Source: Gracilimonas sp965227785
GTDB lineage: Bacteria; Bacteroidota; Rhodothermia; Balneolales; Balneolaceae
Length of the DNA stretch: 64,000 nt
Assembly: GCF_965227785.1 (NCBI RefSeq)
Contig: NZ_OZ245785.1
Coordinates: forward strand, 1,116,001 to 1,180,000
Direction of reading: 5' to 3'
Shown in pieces: positions 17,963 through 26,482 of the stretch. The notes beneath the pieces are model-generated. The model saw nothing but the letters and a program-made list of their open reading frames with translations, was not told the origin of the DNA and ran no database searches. The position numbers and the translations under genes are program-made. Position 1 is the first letter of the stretch; each line of letters starts with the position of its first letter.

Positions 17963-18439
17963 ATGACTAAGCTACTCTTTTTTCCTTTATTTGCTTTCCT
18001 GTTTCTCGTTCCCCCTCAGAACCCGACTACAGAAATTGACGCTTTTTGGGATGAGATGAGCCGTACGGTAGCAGAGGGTGAGTTTGAAGAATATGCGGCT
18101 TTATATCATGATGATGCCGTTTTGGTAAATGGAATTTCCGGTGAAAGCTACCCCATTGCAAGTGCTTTGGATGGATGGAAACAGGGATTCATGGATACCC
18201 AAGCCGGAAAAATGAAAGCCGGTGTGGAATTCCGGTTCAGCAAGAGAATGCACAGCGAAACAACCGCCCACGACACCGGGATTTTTCACTACACTTCACA
18301 AATGGAAGGACAGGAACCCCAGCCAATCTATGTCCACTTTCAGGGATTGCTGGTAAAAAAAGACGGCGAATGGAAACTGGTGATGGAATATCAGGAATCG
18401 ATGGCTGATGAAGAAGAATGGGATAATTTGAAGAAATAA
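17963..18439 (+). CDS. exported SnoaL/DUF4440-like (NTF2-fold) protein
   Basis: 158 residues with a short hydrophobic N-terminus (MTKLLFFPLFAFLFLVPPQN), probably a signal peptide. The rest resembles the NTF2-like cone fold: helix TEIDAFWDEMSRTVAEGEFE, EYAALYHDDAVLVNGISGESYP, and the last strands QGLLVKKDGEWKLVMEYQES. Such domains bind small molecules or act as ketosteroid-isomerase-like enzymes; no catalytic residues can be assigned. It stands 52 nt upstream of the CPBP protease gene and may be co-transcribed with it. The fold assignment is fair; the role is unknown. Confidence 0.7.
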   Translation: MTKLLFFPLFAFLFLVPPQNPTTEIDAFWDEMSRTVAEGEFEEYAALYHDDAVLVNGISGESYPIASALDGWKQGFMDTQAGKMKAGVEFRFSKRMHSETTAHDTGIFHYTSQMEGQEPQPIYVHFQGLLVKKDGEWKLVMEYQESMADEEEWDNLKK

Positions 18440-18490
18440 AATTGCACTATTTCTCACAACCTTTTCTCTGAGGCTCCGTAGTTTGCAACC

Positions 18491-19201
18491 ATGATCTACT
18501 CTATTACCGTGCTCGCCATCTCGTGGCTTGTTGTTTATTTATTGGAGAAAAAGAACCTTTTGAGCATATGGTTTTCCCCACCCAGCCAAAGGACGAAAGA
18601 ATTCGTAAGCGGGTTTCTTATCCTCGCTATGTTAAGTGCCATCACCCAATTACTGTTCGGATACCTGAGTGGAGTAAGCTGGCAACTCAATGCCAACATG
18701 ACCGCTGAATTGATTTTTGATTCAGCCTTATATGACTTAAGATCTGTTTTATTTGAAGAATTGACCTTTCGGGGCATATTTCTCTATTTACTTCTCAGAT
18801 ATACCCAAAAAAGACAACTTTCCATCTTGCTGACAGCAGCTGCATTTGGTGTGTATCATTGGTTTACGTTTGGAGTAATGGGCAACATCATGGCGATGAT
18901 TGTGGTATTCATCATCACCGGTTATATGGGCTACGTGTTTGCCGTTGCTTATGAAAAAACAAGCTCCGTCGTTCTTCCAATAGCAATTCACCTTGGGTGG
19001 AATCTCATCAATAATACTTTGTTCTCAAATGGGCCGAAAGGTACTCTGGTTTTTGAGGCTATTCCCCGACAAGCTCCGTTCGAACCTGGAGCTTATTCAG
19101 GGTTAATCAGTTTGGGATGGTACTTACTGATCCCTACTATCGTCCTGATTATTCTTAACAAATTCTATACCCCTCAAACCAAAGACTATAAACTATTGTA
19201 G
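18491..19201 (+). CDS. CPBP (Abi/CAAX-like) intramembrane metalloprotease
   Basis: 236 residues with about six to seven hydrophobic segments. The CPBP motifs are present: EELTFRG (EExxxR, about 89-95), HWFTFG (FxxxH-type motif, about 123) and the final HLGWNLINN (about 166). These Glu and His residues hold the metal of Rce1-like membrane proteases. In bacteria they act in peptide maturation, bacteriocin self-immunity or membrane-protein processing; no bacteriocin-like gene is seen nearby, so the substrate is unknown. Family call is firm. Confidence 0.85.
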   Translation: MIYSITVLAISWLVVYLLEKKNLLSIWFSPPSQRTKEFVSGFLILAMLSAITQLLFGYLSGVSWQLNANMTAELIFDSALYDLRSVLFEELTFRGIFLYLLLRYTQKRQLSILLTAAAFGVYHWFTFGVMGNIMAMIVVFIITGYMGYVFAVAYEKTSSVVLPIAIHLGWNLINNTLFSNGPKGTLVFEAIPRQAPFEPGAYSGLISLGWYLLIPTIVLIILNKFYTPQTKDYKLL

Positions 19202-19341
19202 GCGCAGAGTTTTCTCTCAGAATACTTCCCTCCTTCGAATCGGGTACAAAAAGAATCCCGATTTACCTTCCACATCATGTAAATTTGCATATCATCTGAA
19301 CTTTCATAGATTTAGGTGCACACATAATTAACCTATCTATT

Positions 19342-20352
19342 ATGAATATTTTTCGGTGTACTATTTTATTTCTTCTATTAATTCTGTCATTTAGTTTCAA
19401 AGGCATTGCTCAGGGTGAAGTAGACTCTGTATATATTGAATACATTAATAGTGCTTGGGATGAAATTCGTGAAACAGTGCATGACGACTCCATACAGACA
19501 AAATATGCTTCTGAATTTTATGATTATTATCTGAGTCACAAGGAAACTGTAGCCGGAAAGGAAGCTATAGAAAGTGCATTAGTCATGTGGGGGAATACAG
19601 GAAATGCGGACATGATGGACAAGACTATCACTACTTTTGGTCCTGATTCTGACCTTTGGGCTCGAACAGTGAATTCTTTGGGAAATTCTTATGCAAGAGA
19701 TTCCAACAGAACCCATCAGGAAGCTATTACTAAACTCGAGTCTTTAAAGGATTACGTCACAAACCCTGATGGTAAATCAGCCATCCTAACAACGCTGGTC
19801 AGGGTTTATAAACGAGACCCGGACACTCACCAAAAAGCACTTAAATATGCGCAGGATTTAGTTAACATAAACGAAAGTGAGTGGTATGTAGAATTTGGCT
19901 TAGGCGCTATTTACGAAATGGAATCGCTCGGAGTTGGACAGGCTGCCCCTAATTTCATGACTACAACCTTTTATGGGGATGATTTCGACCTCGCCGATCA
20001 TAAAGGTAAATATATCATACTTGACTTTTGGGCTACCTGGTGCGGTCCATGCATGCCGGAAATTCCGGTTATTAAATCGTTAAGAGAAAGCTATTCAGAA
20101 GATGATTTAGCCATTGTGAGCATCGCTTTGGAGGAAAAATCAGATAAATACGAGAATTTTCTTGATGAGAAGGGAATGGCCTGGCCTCAAATTCTACAGG
20201 AAAAAAGATGGGAAGACGAGATCCCTTCTCTTTATAATGTTCACGGTATTCCTCAGAAATATATCATTGGTCCTAACGGCAACATCGTGGCCAAGCATCT
20301 TCGTGGAGAAAAGCTAACAGCAAAAATGGATAGCTTAATAAGCCAGAAATAG
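19342..20352 (+). CDS. exported TlpA/AhpC-TSA-like thioredoxin-fold protein
   Basis: 336 residues with signal peptide MNIFRCTILFLLLILSFSFKGIAQ. An N-terminal helical, tetratricopeptide-like region (about 28-200) precedes a thioredoxin domain with LDFWATWCGPCMPEIPVIKS (CGPC at about 234-237) and the cis-Pro in VHGIPQKYII. The layout is that of periplasmic TlpA/ResA-like thiol-disulfide oxidoreductases, which reduce cytochrome c haem-binding cysteines or handle oxidised proteins. The gene is alone; the convergent transporter gene ends 2 nt beyond its stop. The electron donor (DsbD/CcdA-like) is not in the window. Confidence 0.88.
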   Translation: MNIFRCTILFLLLILSFSFKGIAQGEVDSVYIEYINSAWDEIRETVHDDSIQTKYASEFYDYYLSHKETVAGKEAIESALVMWGNTGNADMMDKTITTFGPDSDLWARTVNSLGNSYARDSNRTHQEAITKLESLKDYVTNPDGKSAILTTLVRVYKRDPDTHQKALKYAQDLVNINESEWYVEFGLGAIYEMESLGVGQAAPNFMTTTFYGDDFDLADHKGKYIILDFWATWCGPCMPEIPVIKSLRESYSEDDLAIVSIALEEKSDKYENFLDEKGMAWPQILQEKRWEDEIPSLYNVHGIPQKYIIGPNGNIVAKHLRGEKLTAKMDSLISQK

Positions 20353-20354
20353 GA

Positions 20355-21476
20355 TCAACCCTCTTTTTCTTCCTCATCCAGCCACCCAAACCTTCGCTGA
20401 AGAGATTCGATGGTGATGGCATGGCGTTCGGTGCCGCGGGTTCCCAACAGAAATCCAATGGGTTTAAGTCCATCCACATTTTCGCACACGATCTTGAAGA
20501 GACCGAGGTATGGGATAATGATCAGCATGCCCGGTAGCCCCCAGATCATACTTGCTGCAATCAGTGAAAAAATAATCACCAATGGGTTTATCTGAACATA
20601 AGAACCGGTGATATTCGGGGTGAGAATATTATTCTCCAAAAACTGTACAATCAAAAATTGGATGATAATAGGAAGAGCCAAACCAGGCGACCCGGTTCCC
20701 AGTGCAAACAGCAGAACTACAGCATAGCCAAGCACAGTACCCAAATACGGAATCAGATTAAACAGGGCGGCTATGATTCCAAAGAGCAAGGCATATTCCA
20801 GCCCAATCAGATAGAATCCAAGGGAGTTCAGTCCCATCAGAATAAAACAGACAATCACTAACCCTTTCAGGTATTTTGGAACCACTTCGGAAGCCTGGTC
20901 AATAATATTCTGGGCGGCTTCCTCTTGGTCGTTGTAAATCAGCATGGATATGAAGTCACGAAACTTATCCCGGTAAAACAATAGCAAAAAGGTATATACC
21001 GGAATCAGTCCCAGACTGAGGAGCGTATTTGTAGTGGCCGTAAAAAGCTGGCTGAGATACTGCCCGGTTTCACCCAGCGACTCAATCAGTGTATCAATTC
21101 CGGAGATATAAATACCGGTGTAAGCCCCTATTGTATCGAATATACTTTGGATATTTACCTCAAACTGCTCTTTCATTTTCGGGAAATCTTCCGTGAAGTT
21201 GGTGGACAGTGTTCCGATTGCTGCTACAATCCCTGTCACCAGTGCTATAAACCCGATAACCACTATAAAGTTAGTAGCGATTCGAGGAATCCTGTGCTTT
21301 TCAAGCCAGTCGGCGTATGGATAAAGCAAATAGGCCAGCATAACACTCAGAAACAAAGGTACCAGTAGCGGACGAGCTAAAATCAAGGCGGCCACCACCA
21401 AAAAGGCAAAAGCCAGCCGTATGGTATTTCGAAGTAAAAGCGGATATTCGTTCATAGGGTCTAGTTTTTCTACCAA
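20355..21476 (-). CDS. AI-2E family transporter (PerM/YdiK-like permease)
   Basis: 373 residues, about seven to eight membrane segments. The pattern LARPLLVPLFLSVMLAYLLY-PYADWLEKHRIPR near the N-terminus, a periplasmic-like amphipathic region (about 85-160), and the conserved NLIPYLGTVLGYAVVLLFAL and PLVIIFSLIAASMIWGLPGM blocks identify the AI-2 exporter (PerM) family. Members export autoinducer-2 or act as Na+/H+ antiporters; the substrate cannot be read from sequence. The short GTRGTERHAITIESLQRRFG tail is cytoplasmic. Two upstream Met codons (21476 and 21455) are possible starts. Confidence 0.9.
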   Translation of the reverse strand: MVEKLDPMNEYPLLLRNTIRLAFAFLVVAALILARPLLVPLFLSVMLAYLLYPYADWLEKHRIPRIATNFIVVIGFIALVTGIVAAIGTLSTNFTEDFPKMKEQFEVNIQSIFDTIGAYTGIYISGIDTLIESLGETGQYLSQLFTATTNTLLSLGLIPVYTFLLLFYRDKFRDFISMLIYNDQEEAAQNIIDQASEVVPKYLKGLVIVCFILMGLNSLGFYLIGLEYALLFGIIAALFNLIPYLGTVLGYAVVLLFALGTGSPGLALPIIIQFLIVQFLENNILTPNITGSYVQINPLVIIFSLIAASMIWGLPGMLIIIPYLGLFKIVCENVDGLKPIGFLLGTRGTERHAITIESLQRRFGWLDEEEKEG

Positions 21477-21604
21477 AGGATACCATTCGAATATGAATTT
21501 ATCATCATAAATATAAGCTTAAGTCTATATTTTTTTCTAACGAGATGGGACATTGTTCCCACTTTTTATTACACTGCCATACACCCTAACTAATTGTGCG
21601 CCTT

Positions 21605-22195
21605 ATGAAAAGAATAGTTACGCTTTGTTTCGCCTTACTGCTTTCCGGGAACGTGATGGCTCAGCTTAGTTCAGCCGACCGTGATTTTGCCGTTGAATAC
21701 CTGAATGCTACCCATCAGAATATTGTCGATTTGGTGGAGCCGCTACCTGATGAAGCCTGGAATTATACTCCCGAAGACGGAGGCTGGTCGGTAGCCAACT
21801 GCCTGGAACATATCCTGACTACAGAATCATCGTTCTTCCAAATGGCCCAGGGTTTTATGAGCCAGTCTGAGGCAGACCCGGAATTTAAAAGTTCTGTGTC
21901 TGACGGAGTTCTCATTGGCATGATGACCAATCGTGGAAACCGGGTTCAAACGGCTGAGCAGTTTGAGCCATCAGGAAAGTGGAGCACTAAGCAAGATATG
22001 CTGGACGAACTCGAAGCCTCCCGGTCCAAGCTTATAAGCTTTCTTTCTGATTCCAAGAAAAACCTCCGAGAGCACAAAGCAAATACCCCTTTCGGAGAAA
22101 TTGACACCTACCAGGTTTTCCTGCTTGTGGGAGCCCACAGCCAGCGCCATACTTTCCAGATGCAAGAAGTGTTGGGTGAAATGGAAGGAATGTAA
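21605..22195 (+). CDS. exported DinB-family (four-helix bundle) protein
   Basis: 196 residues from the ATG at 21605, which gives the signal peptide MKRIVTLCFALLLSGNVMAQ; a GTG three codons earlier is less likely. The body is a DinB/YfiT-type four-helix bundle with a possible metal site: the helix-1 segment HQNIVDLVEPLPDEAWNY, the first His in NCLEHILTTESSFF (about 64), and the last in VGAHSQRHTFQM (about 178-182). In known members three His bind a divalent metal and act in thiol (bacillithiol/mycothiol-like) chemistry or unknown roles. Export makes a damage-response role unlikely. Confidence 0.8.
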   Translation: MKRIVTLCFALLLSGNVMAQLSSADRDFAVEYLNATHQNIVDLVEPLPDEAWNYTPEDGGWSVANCLEHILTTESSFFQMAQGFMSQSEADPEFKSSVSDGVLIGMMTNRGNRVQTAEQFEPSGKWSTKQDMLDELEASRSKLISFLSDSKKNLREHKANTPFGEIDTYQVFLLVGAHSQRHTFQMQEVLGEMEGM

Positions 22196-22220
22196 ATGAT
22201 AATGTATAACTGTATAAACT

Positions 22221-22256
22221 AAAGCCTCTTATGTTAAGTAATAGGCTTTGCATTTT
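22221..22256 (+). terminator. hairpin terminator between DinB-like gene and pgk
   Basis: aaagcct (22221-22227) pairs with aggcttt (22243-22249), followed by gcattttt. It sits between convergent genes and probably ends the plus-strand DinB-family gene. Confidence 0.5.
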
Positions 22257-23449
22257 TACTTATCCGTCAACCATGCAACCCCGGGAAGTTCTTTTCCTTC
22301 CAGGTATTCAAGGCTGGCTCCACCTCCGGTTGATACATGAGACACCTCATCGTTCAGTCCGGCTTTTTTGATGGCAGCAGCGGAATCCCCCCCGCCAATA
22401 ATGGTTGTAGCTCCGAATTTCGTGGCTTCTGCCAGGGCTTCCGCTACCGAAAAGGTACCGTCAGCAAAGTTCTCCATTTCGAACACGCCCATCGGTCCAT
22501 TCCAGAGCACGGTTTTGGCCGACTTAATCTGATTTCCAAAAGCAATGGATGATTGAGGACCAATATCGAGCCCCATCCAGCCGTCTTCGATTCCTTCTTC
22601 ATCTACTACCTTATGTTCGGCATCGTTGTTAAACTCTTTGGCCACCACAGAATCCAGTGGTAGCATAAACCGGATCCCTTGTTCTTCAGCCTCTTCAAGC
22701 AACTCTTTGGCTAAATCTACTTTATCATCTTCCACCAAAGAATTACCAATCGGCCAGCCTTTGGCTTTATAGAATGTATAAGTCATTCCCCCTCCAATGA
22801 TGATAGAGTCCACTTTAGAGATCAGGTTTTTAATCACCCCGATTTTGTCAGACACTTTGGCTCCACCCAAAATAGCTACAAACGGTCGGTCCGGATCGTT
22901 GATGCTTTCTTCGAGATACTTGATCTCCTTTTCCAGCAAAAACCCGGATACAGCCGGCTGTAGATAGCGGGTAACTCCGGCAACGGAGGCATGCGCACGG
23001 TGGCTGCTCCCAAAGGCGTCATTCACAAACACATCGGCATGAGAAGCCAGGGCCTTACTGAATTCTTCATCGTTTTTGGTTTCTCCCTTGTGAAAGCGAA
23101 CATTCTCCAACACAACCACTTCTCCATGCTTGGCATTATAGATAGCCTCCTCTGCTTTTTCCCCGATGCAATCTTCTGCGAAATGAACCTTGGTGTTCAG
23201 TAAATCAGCCAAGTGGTTCGCTGCCGGTTTCAGAGAGAACTCAGGCTCCGGCATCCCCGATGGACGTCCAAGGTGACTGGTCAAAATCAACAATCCGCCA
23301 TTTTGCACTATATGCTTGATGGATGGCAGTGCCTGTACAATCCTGTTGTCGTCGGTAATTTCCCCGTTTTCAATGGGCACGTTGAAATCTACGCGCATCA
23401 GCACTTTTTTTCCTTTTACATCAATATCGTTGAGTGTGAGTTTCGCCAT
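22256..23449 (-). CDS. pgk: phosphoglycerate kinase
   Basis: 397 residues, full length. Catalyses the ATP-generating step between 1,3-bisphosphoglycerate and 3-phosphoglycerate in glycolysis, cytosolic. Motifs: KKVLMRVDFNVPIENGEITD (substrate Asp/Asn), ILTSHLGRPSG, VLENVRFHKGETKND, NDAFGSSHRAHASV, AILGGAKVSDKIGVI, VLWNGPMGVFEMENFADGT and the glycine-rich TTIIGGGDSAAAIKKAGL with HVSTGGGASLEYLEGKELPG. No gap or epd gene is adjacent, so it is monocistronic. The upstream 330 bp holds a palindromic repeat element. Confidence 0.98.
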   Translation of the reverse strand: MAKLTLNDIDVKGKKVLMRVDFNVPIENGEITDDNRIVQALPSIKHIVQNGGLLILTSHLGRPSGMPEPEFSLKPAANHLADLLNTKVHFAEDCIGEKAEEAIYNAKHGEVVVLENVRFHKGETKNDEEFSKALASHADVFVNDAFGSSHRAHASVAGVTRYLQPAVSGFLLEKEIKYLEESINDPDRPFVAILGGAKVSDKIGVIKNLISKVDSIIIGGGMTYTFYKAKGWPIGNSLVEDDKVDLAKELLEEAEEQGIRFMLPLDSVVAKEFNNDAEHKVVDEEGIEDGWMGLDIGPQSSIAFGNQIKSAKTVLWNGPMGVFEMENFADGTFSVAEALAEATKFGATTIIGGGDSAAAIKKAGLNDEVSHVSTGGGASLEYLEGKELPGVAWLTDK

Positions 23450-23506
23450 GGGTTGAGTAAATAAATTGATTGGTAATTCGGTGATGAAGGTACCAAGATC
23501 TGTCCA

Positions 23507-23688
23507 CGAAATGAAGCGGAATCACCGCCCTGATTATAGTCGCTGACTATGATCTGTCCCTCCGAGGAGGGACACAGGTATTTGAGCAATTCATATTTAA
23601 TGAGCGACTCCCTTCCAAAGAATATTCCTCTCCCCGAGAGGGAACATTTGAGCGCTCAAATCAGGGCGAGGCAGGTACCCCCATTTCG
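23507..23688. mobile_element. MITE-like palindromic intergenic element (about 182 bp)
   Basis: The 332-bp gap between pgk and the cysteine desulfurase gene holds a compact element. Its ends are inverted (cgaaatg at 23507-23513, catttcg at 23682-23688), with a second shared inverted block cgccctgatt (23526-23535) and aatcagggcg (23659-23668). Inside are perfect palindromes: gtccctcc-ga-ggagggac (23556-23573) and tttgagcgctcaaa (23647-23660), plus cctctc-ccc-gagagg (about 23627-23641). It has no coding capacity I would trust. The architecture fits a miniature inverted-repeat element; no target duplication could be confirmed. The bases on either side hold nothing else evident. Confidence 0.6.
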
Positions 23689-23781
23689 AACTCTAATCCG
23701 GAAAGCGCTTTTATCCCTGCTTTTCAATCAAATAATGGATATTTTCTCAGGGCAAAAAATAACCTAAATCTTTTTCATTGA

Positions 23782-24942
23782 ATGCGAACGGTTTACTTAG
23801 ATCACGCAGCCACTACTCCTTTAGATGAGCGCGTGCTGGAAGCCATGCTTCCCTACCTGAAAGAAAATTACGGAAACGCCAACTCTCCTCATCATTTAGG
23901 CCAAAAATCCAAAGTGGTAGTGGAAGATGCCCGGGAAAAAGTAGCGGCATTAATTGGCGCCGAACCTTCTGAAATTATTTTCACCAGTGGGGGTACCGAA
24001 AGTGACAATGCCGTCATTAAAGGAGTATTGGCTGTTTCAGGAGATAAGAAGGAAGTGATTACTTCTGAACTGGAGCACCACGCCGTTCTGCATACCGTGG
24101 AGATGGGTAAGATGCAGGGTGTTAAACCCGTTTTTGCGCCCTCCAAAGATTGCGGGACCATCACCGCTGATGCTGTGAAAAACGCCATCACAGAGAACAC
24201 AGCATTAGTCACCATTATGCAAGTGAATAACGAGATTGGTACCATCAACCCATTGAAAGAGATTGCCGAGGTTTGTAAAGAGCACGGTGTTCCCCTTCAT
24301 TCGGATACCGTTCAAAGCCTGGGTAAAATCCCGCTTAACGTGAATGATTTAGGTATCGACTATCTGAGTGGCAGTGCGCATAAAATTTACGGACCAAAAG
24401 GAACCGGAATCATGTATGTAAAAAATGGCTCCAGATGGATTCCATGGGTGCATGGCGGATCGCAGGAACGTCGCCGCCGCGGTGGTACGCTGAACGTGCC
24501 CGGTATTGTTGGTTTTGCCAAAGCCCTTGAGCTGGCTGTTGAAGAGATGGACGAACATCAAAAGCATTTTAAAAAACTTCGGTCGCTTTTACTTGAAGAG
24601 ATGGATAAGAATCTCGACTTCAAATATAACGTGAATGGCCCGAAAGACAACGGTGTGCCCCACATTGTAAACCTTTCTTTCAGTGATGAGCAGGGCAAAT
24701 ACATCGACGGTGAGATGTTGCTTCTGAATCTGGATATAGAAGGGATTTGCGTATCCAATGGCTCGGCGTGTACCTCCGGTGCGGTTGAACCTTCGCATGT
24801 GCTGAATGGAATTGGCATGGAAGACGGACTGGCTAAATCGAGCATCCGCGTGAGTTTTGGAAAGCAGAATACCGAAGAGGATGTCCGCTACTTTGTTGAA
24901 AAGCTCGACACCGTTCTAAAACGAATGTTTACCGTAGCCTGA
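23782..24942 (+). CDS. cysteine desulfurase (IscS/NifS family)
   Basis: 386 residues. PLP enzyme that removes sulfur from cysteine to form a persulfide for Fe-S clusters, thiamine or tRNA thiolation. N-terminal VYLDHAATTPLDERVLEAML; His in ELEHHAVLH; PLP lysine in SGSAHKIYGPKGTGI (about 202); the catalytic loop SNGSACTSGAVEPSHVL (Cys about 329), with a short loop followed by the SSIRVSFG ending, typical of group I IscS/NifS. No iscU or iscR is adjacent; instead the downstream LOG gene begins within its stop codon. The NifS/IscS/DndA-type distinction cannot be made here, although no dnd genes are seen. Confidence 0.93.
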   Translation: MRTVYLDHAATTPLDERVLEAMLPYLKENYGNANSPHHLGQKSKVVVEDAREKVAALIGAEPSEIIFTSGGTESDNAVIKGVLAVSGDKKEVITSELEHHAVLHTVEMGKMQGVKPVFAPSKDCGTITADAVKNAITENTALVTIMQVNNEIGTINPLKEIAEVCKEHGVPLHSDTVQSLGKIPLNVNDLGIDYLSGSAHKIYGPKGTGIMYVKNGSRWIPWVHGGSQERRRRGGTLNVPGIVGFAKALELAVEEMDEHQKHFKKLRSLLLEEMDKNLDFKYNVNGPKDNGVPHIVNLSFSDEQGKYIDGEMLLLNLDIEGICVSNGSACTSGAVEPSHVLNGIGMEDGLAKSSIRVSFGKQNTEEDVRYFVEKLDTVLKRMFTVA

Positions 24943-25496
24943 TGAAGAAAAACATCTGTGTGTATTGCGGCTCCAGAGAGAGTAACAACCCGCGTTTTCC
25001 GGAACTTGCCCAACAAGCCGGTCGCGAAATTGCACGGCGTAACTGGGGCGTGGTTTACGGCGGTGGTAAAGTCGGGATGATGGGCAAGCTGGCTGATGCT
25101 GCCCTCGATAGTGGCGGAGATGTAATTGGGGTGATTCCAACCCGGCTCAAAAAGCTGGAAGTTGCCCACTCCGAACTCACCGATCTACATGAAACTCAGG
25201 ATATGCATACCCGAAAAGCCCTGATGGAATCACTTTCTGATGCCTTTCTTATCCTGCCCGGTGGATTCGGAACCCTTGACGAGTTCTTCGAAATACTAAC
25301 CTGGCGACAATTAGGCATTCACGACAAACCCATTTTTCTGTTAAATGCAGAGGGCTATTTTGATGGATTGATCAAGTTTACCGAAGATTCCATTCAATAC
25401 GATTTTGTAAGAAAAAGCAGCCTTAAGCTGTTCAAGGTTTGTAATGAGATTGACTCCTGCATTGGAATGCTGGAACGTTTTTTTGAAGAGGATTGA
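24942..25496 (+). CDS. LOG-family protein (TIGR00730; nucleotide 5'-monophosphate phosphoribohydrolase-like)
   Basis: 184 residues. The ATG shares one base with the upstream stop (TGATG), so the two genes are translationally coupled. Opens ICVYCGSRESNNPRF; the nucleotide-binding GGGKVGMMGKLADAAL (about 44-59) and the catalytic PGGFGTLDEFFEILTWRQLG (about 105-124, PGGxGTxxE) are intact. LOG proteins cleave the N-glycosidic bond of AMP or cytokinin riboside monophosphates; in bacteria the usual role is probably nucleotide salvage. A 'lysine decarboxylase' label for this family is an old misannotation. Confidence 0.93.
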   Translation: MKKNICVYCGSRESNNPRFPELAQQAGREIARRNWGVVYGGGKVGMMGKLADAALDSGGDVIGVIPTRLKKLEVAHSELTDLHETQDMHTRKALMESLSDAFLILPGGFGTLDEFFEILTWRQLGIHDKPIFLLNAEGYFDGLIKFTEDSIQYDFVRKSSLKLFKVCNEIDSCIGMLERFFEED

Positions 25497-25529
25497 TTCT
25501 TACTTCGCAACCAAGTTTCAGTATGAACT

Positions 25530-25883
25530 ATGCCTAAGATTTCCGAAAAGAGTCCACTTCCTCCCTGTCCTGTAACTCCCAATTGTATCCGAACTTCGGA
25601 ACAGTTTGGTACCGGTGTTGAGAAGGTTTATGAAGCGTTCATCCAAATATTTGATAACGAAGCTTACCGGTGGGAAGTGATCGATCCCAAAAGGATTGAA
25701 CTTCATGCCGTGTATCGCATTCCGGTATTTGGGTTCAAGGATGATGTGGATGTGATTATGGAAGAAGACGCAGGAACCACTACCGTTTTCATCCGAAGTG
25801 CAAGCCGGGTTGGAGCTTATGATCTTGGAGTTAATAACCGGCGGGTAAAACGCATTCTAAAAAAAGCAGCGAGTAAGATTTAG
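25530..25883 (+). CDS. DUF1499 family protein
   Basis: 117 residues, no signal peptide. The pattern is that of DUF1499: CPVTPNCIRTSE near the start (about 13-24), then VIDPKRIELHAVYRIPVFGF, KDDVDVIMEE, TVFIRSASRVGAYDLGVN and NRRVKRI. Function of the family is unknown. It lies 33 nt after the LOG gene, on the same strand, and may belong to the same transcript, but the association looks accidental. Confidence 0.85.
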   Translation: MPKISEKSPLPPCPVTPNCIRTSEQFGTGVEKVYEAFIQIFDNEAYRWEVIDPKRIELHAVYRIPVFGFKDDVDVIMEEDAGTTTVFIRSASRVGAYDLGVNNRRVKRILKKAASKI

Positions 25884-25932
25884 AGTTAATACTTGGCTAT
25901 ATTCAACGTCAATCACAGAAAAATTTCAGTTT

Positions 25933-26373
25933 ATGTATAACGGTTTACTTCACGCACATTCAGGTCTTCGATGGATTGTTTTGGTTCTTTTAGTCTGGGC
26001 TTTGTTCAAAGCTATCTCAGGCTGGATGGGGAAGAAAGAATATCAAAAATCAGATAGGCTCTCTGCCCTTCTGGCTCTTATTTTTACGCACATCCAGCTA
26101 TTGATAGGACTGGCCCTTTATTTTATCAGCCCCAAAGTTTCATTCCAATCCGGAGTGATGGAGAGTCAGCTTCTCAGGTTCTACACTGTTGAACATATGT
26201 CTATGATGATCATCGCCATTGCTTTGATTACCATTGGTTTCAGCACAGCAAAGCGAATGTCGGAAGCCGTTACAAAGTACAAGCGAATTGCCATCACCTA
26301 TGGAATCGGGCTTTTGATAATTATTGCTTCCATCCCATGGCCTTTCCGCGGATTAGGTGCCGGTTGGTTCTAA
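25933..26373 (+). CDS. small four-helix membrane protein (cytochrome b561-like fold, Bacteroidota type)
   Basis: 146 residues with four clear membrane helices (about 10-27, 44-66, 86-105, 117-137). The start MYNGLLHAHSGLRWIVLVLL is characteristic of a small membrane family common in Bacteroidota and sometimes labelled cytochrome B. Histidines in or near helices (HAHSG, THIQ, VEHMS) could be haem ligands, which is inference. Possibly the last gene of the 23.8-26.4 kb plus-strand run; a terminator follows. Confidence 0.7.
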   Translation: MYNGLLHAHSGLRWIVLVLLVWALFKAISGWMGKKEYQKSDRLSALLALIFTHIQLLIGLALYFISPKVSFQSGVMESQLLRFYTVEHMSMMIIAIALITIGFSTAKRMSEAVTKYKRIAITYGIGLLIIIASIPWPFRGLGAGWF

Positions 26374-26417
26374 AACCTTGACTTAAAACGCGACCCCAGT
26401 CATTCCTTCAAAGGCAG

Positions 26418-26455
26418 AAATCCGGTTGTGAGTCTAATTAAACAACCGGATTTTG
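26418..26455. terminator. bidirectional intrinsic terminator
   Basis: aaatccggttgt (26418-26429) pairs perfectly with acaaccggattt (26442-26453), flanked by A and T runs. It separates the plus-strand small membrane protein gene from the minus-strand symporter gene. Confidence 0.8.
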
Positions 26456-26482
26456 GGCATTCGCCACGAAATGCCCCATAGA

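Noticed and set aside
18491..19201. Bacteriocin immunity or phage abortive-infection gene
   Set aside because: CPBP fold alone does not prove it; no bacteriocin or defence gene is near.
23549..23767. 72-codon frame in the palindromic element
   Set aside because: Composed of palindromic repeat sequence, no protein-like pattern.
23782..24942. DNA phosphorothioation (dnd) defence system
   Set aside because: Cysteine desulfurase alone; no dndB-E-like genes nearby.
24942..25496. Lysine decarboxylase
   Set aside because: PGGFGTLDE places it in the LOG phosphoribohydrolase family; lysine decarboxylase is an old misannotation.
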